DNA from: an uncultured Alphaproteobacteria bacterium
GTDB lineage: Bacteria > Pseudomonadota > Alphaproteobacteria > Thalassobaculales > Thalassobaculaceae
Length of the DNA: 5,025 nucleotides
Reading direction: 5' to 3'
Assembly: GCA_938028645.1 (NCBI GenBank)
Contig: CALIMD010000179.1
Span: 1 to 5,025 of the forward strand
Positions 4,690-5,025 of this stretch are shown here, in pieces. The position numbers were made by a program, and so were the translations under genes. The notes under the pieces were generated by a model, which did no database searches, had not been told where the DNA came from, and worked only from the letters and a program-made list of their open reading frames with translations. How positions within the stretch are numbered: position 1 is the stretch's first letter; the number at the start of each line of letters is the position of its first letter.

Positions 4690-5025
4690 ATGAGACTGGG
4701 CGTAACTCTCTCTATCGGCTTACATGCTTTAGTTATATTAATTACTTGGTTTGGGTTTCCTCATTTACGGCGTGAACCGCCAGTGTTAGATGATATTATT
4801 TTTGTAAAAGTTGCTGATGTAGCGAAAGTTACTAATCTGCCTCCACTATCTGAGGAGAAAAGACCTTCCCCAAAGAAAAAAATAAAGCCAAAGCCTCCGA
4901 AAAATAAACCGAAAACACCAAAACCTAAAAACAGTAAATCATTGAAAAAAAAGCAAGTGATTCCAAAGCCAATCAAGAAAACTATTGAAAGTACTCCAAA
5001 ACCGAAAACACCAAAGAAAATAGCT
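4690..5025 (+). CDS. tolA: Tol-Pal energy-transducing protein TolA, N-terminal part (runs off the window)
   Basis: An ATG six bases after the tolR stop opens a frame with no stop to the window end (112 codons). TolA bridges the inner-membrane TolQR motor to TolB/Pal at the outer membrane. Seen directly: a near-immediate TM anchor at residues 4-24 containing S8 and H12 as SxxxH, the spacing of the TM Ser/His pair needed for motor coupling in TolA and TonB; then a short stretch with DDIIFVKVADVAKVTNLPP (34-52), resembling other alphaproteobacterial TolA N-termini; then a Lys/Pro-rich segment from about 55 onward with repeated PKP and PKTPK units. This replaces the Ala/Lys-rich helix of E. coli domain II. 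The C-terminal TolB-binding domain would lie outside the window. The start is the first possible ATG after the in-frame tolR TGA; the Shine-Dalgarno is weak (GGCGGG near 4676), suggesting coupling to tolR. TonB-like transducer is the alternative name; position favours TolA. Confidence 0.9.
   Translation, partial: MRLGVTLSIGLHALVILITWFGFPHLRREPPVLDDIIFVKVADVAKVTNLPPLSEEKRPSPKKKIKPKPPKNKPKTPKPKNSKSLKKKQVIPKPIKKTIESTPKPKTPKKIA
4906..4922 (+). repeat. Direct repeat, copy 1, in tolA
   Basis: This 17-base unit, AAACCGAAAACACCAAA, recurs exactly at 4999-5015. It encodes KPKTPK (residues 73-78). The offset between copies is 93 bases, or 31 codons, so both lie in the same reading phase and recombination between them would stay in frame. 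Confidence 0.85.
4945..4953 (+). other. A8-G run with in-phase A_AAA_AAG slippery heptamer in tolA
   Basis: Eight consecutive A followed by G are read as AAA AAA AAG (K86-K88). The heptamer A AAA AAG is in the same phase as the dnaX programmed -1 frameshift site of E. coli. A -1 slip would meet TGA at 4986-4988, 11 codons later. No upstream Shine-Dalgarno-like enhancer or obvious downstream hairpin is visible, so use of the site is unproven. Confidence 0.4.
4999..5015 (+). repeat. Direct repeat, copy 2, in tolA
   Basis: This is the exact second copy of the unit at 4906-4922, encoding KPKTPK at residues 104-109. The matches end at both flanks (T versus A before, C versus G after), so the identical stretch is exactly 17 bases. 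Confidence 0.85.

Noticed and set aside
4761..4976. Minus-strand Phe/Gly-rich open frame opposite tolA
   Set aside because: The Phe/Gly bias is the complement of the Lys/Pro codons (TTT from AAA, GG from CC) of a clear TolA N-terminus with TM anchor and SxxxH. It is an artefact of composition.
1..5025. Mobile element, CRISPR array, tRNA/rRNA or a novel defence system
   Set aside because: Nearly every base is assigned to eight conserved housekeeping genes with at most 6-nt gaps. No transposase, integrase, spaced repeat array or RNA gene is visible.

Overview
The window looks like chromosomal DNA from an alphaproteobacterium of moderate-to-low GC (roughly mid-40s percent by eye; one 60-base stretch in tolR, 4381-4440, hand-counts to 16/60 G+C). 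The basis is gene order: yebC-ruvC-ruvA-ruvB-ybgC-tolQ-tolR-tolA in one uninterrupted plus-strand run is a layout I know from Alphaproteobacteria. The short TolA N-terminus with almost no cytoplasmic residues fits as well. The genus cannot be named from the sequence. The standard genetic code fits: TAA and TGA both act as real stops, and tryptophan is TGG.

Layout. Bases 1-660 are the 3' part of yebC (translation factor/regulator family; about 29 N-terminal residues lie upstream of the window). Bases 661-1278 are ruvC, 1275-1880 ruvA and 1877-2971 ruvB: the complete Holliday-junction resolvasome. Bases 2964-3446 are ybgC, a hotdog-fold acyl-CoA thioesterase. Bases 3452-4186 are tolQ and 4186-4683 tolR, the proton-driven inner-membrane motor. 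From 4690 to the window edge is the 5' part of tolA, the energy-transducing rod, with its transmembrane anchor and a Lys/Pro-rich periplasmic stretch; its stop is outside the window.

The genes are packed as one translationally coupled operon. Junctions are: yebC/ruvC 0 nt (TAA then ATG), ruvC/ruvA and ruvA/ruvB 4-bp GTGA overlaps, ruvB/ybgC 8-bp overlap, ybgC/tolQ 5 nt, tolQ/tolR 1-bp overlap (TAATG), tolR/tolA 6 nt. No intergenic space is large enough for a terminator or a normal promoter, and I found none inside the genes. Two functional modules share the transcript. RuvABC migrates and cuts Holliday junctions. YbgC-TolQRA belongs to the Tol-Pal system, which constricts the outer membrane at division; tolB and pal would be expected just downstream.

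All key catalytic residues checked are present, and nothing is broken or obviously transferred. I do not see a previously undescribed system here. The items worth a second look are small: a zero-spacer yebC/ruvC junction without Shine-Dalgarno, a four-codon mini-ORF abutting ybgC, a perfect hairpin inside tolQ, and in tolA a correctly phased A_AAA_AAG slippery heptamer plus a 17-bp in-frame direct repeat.
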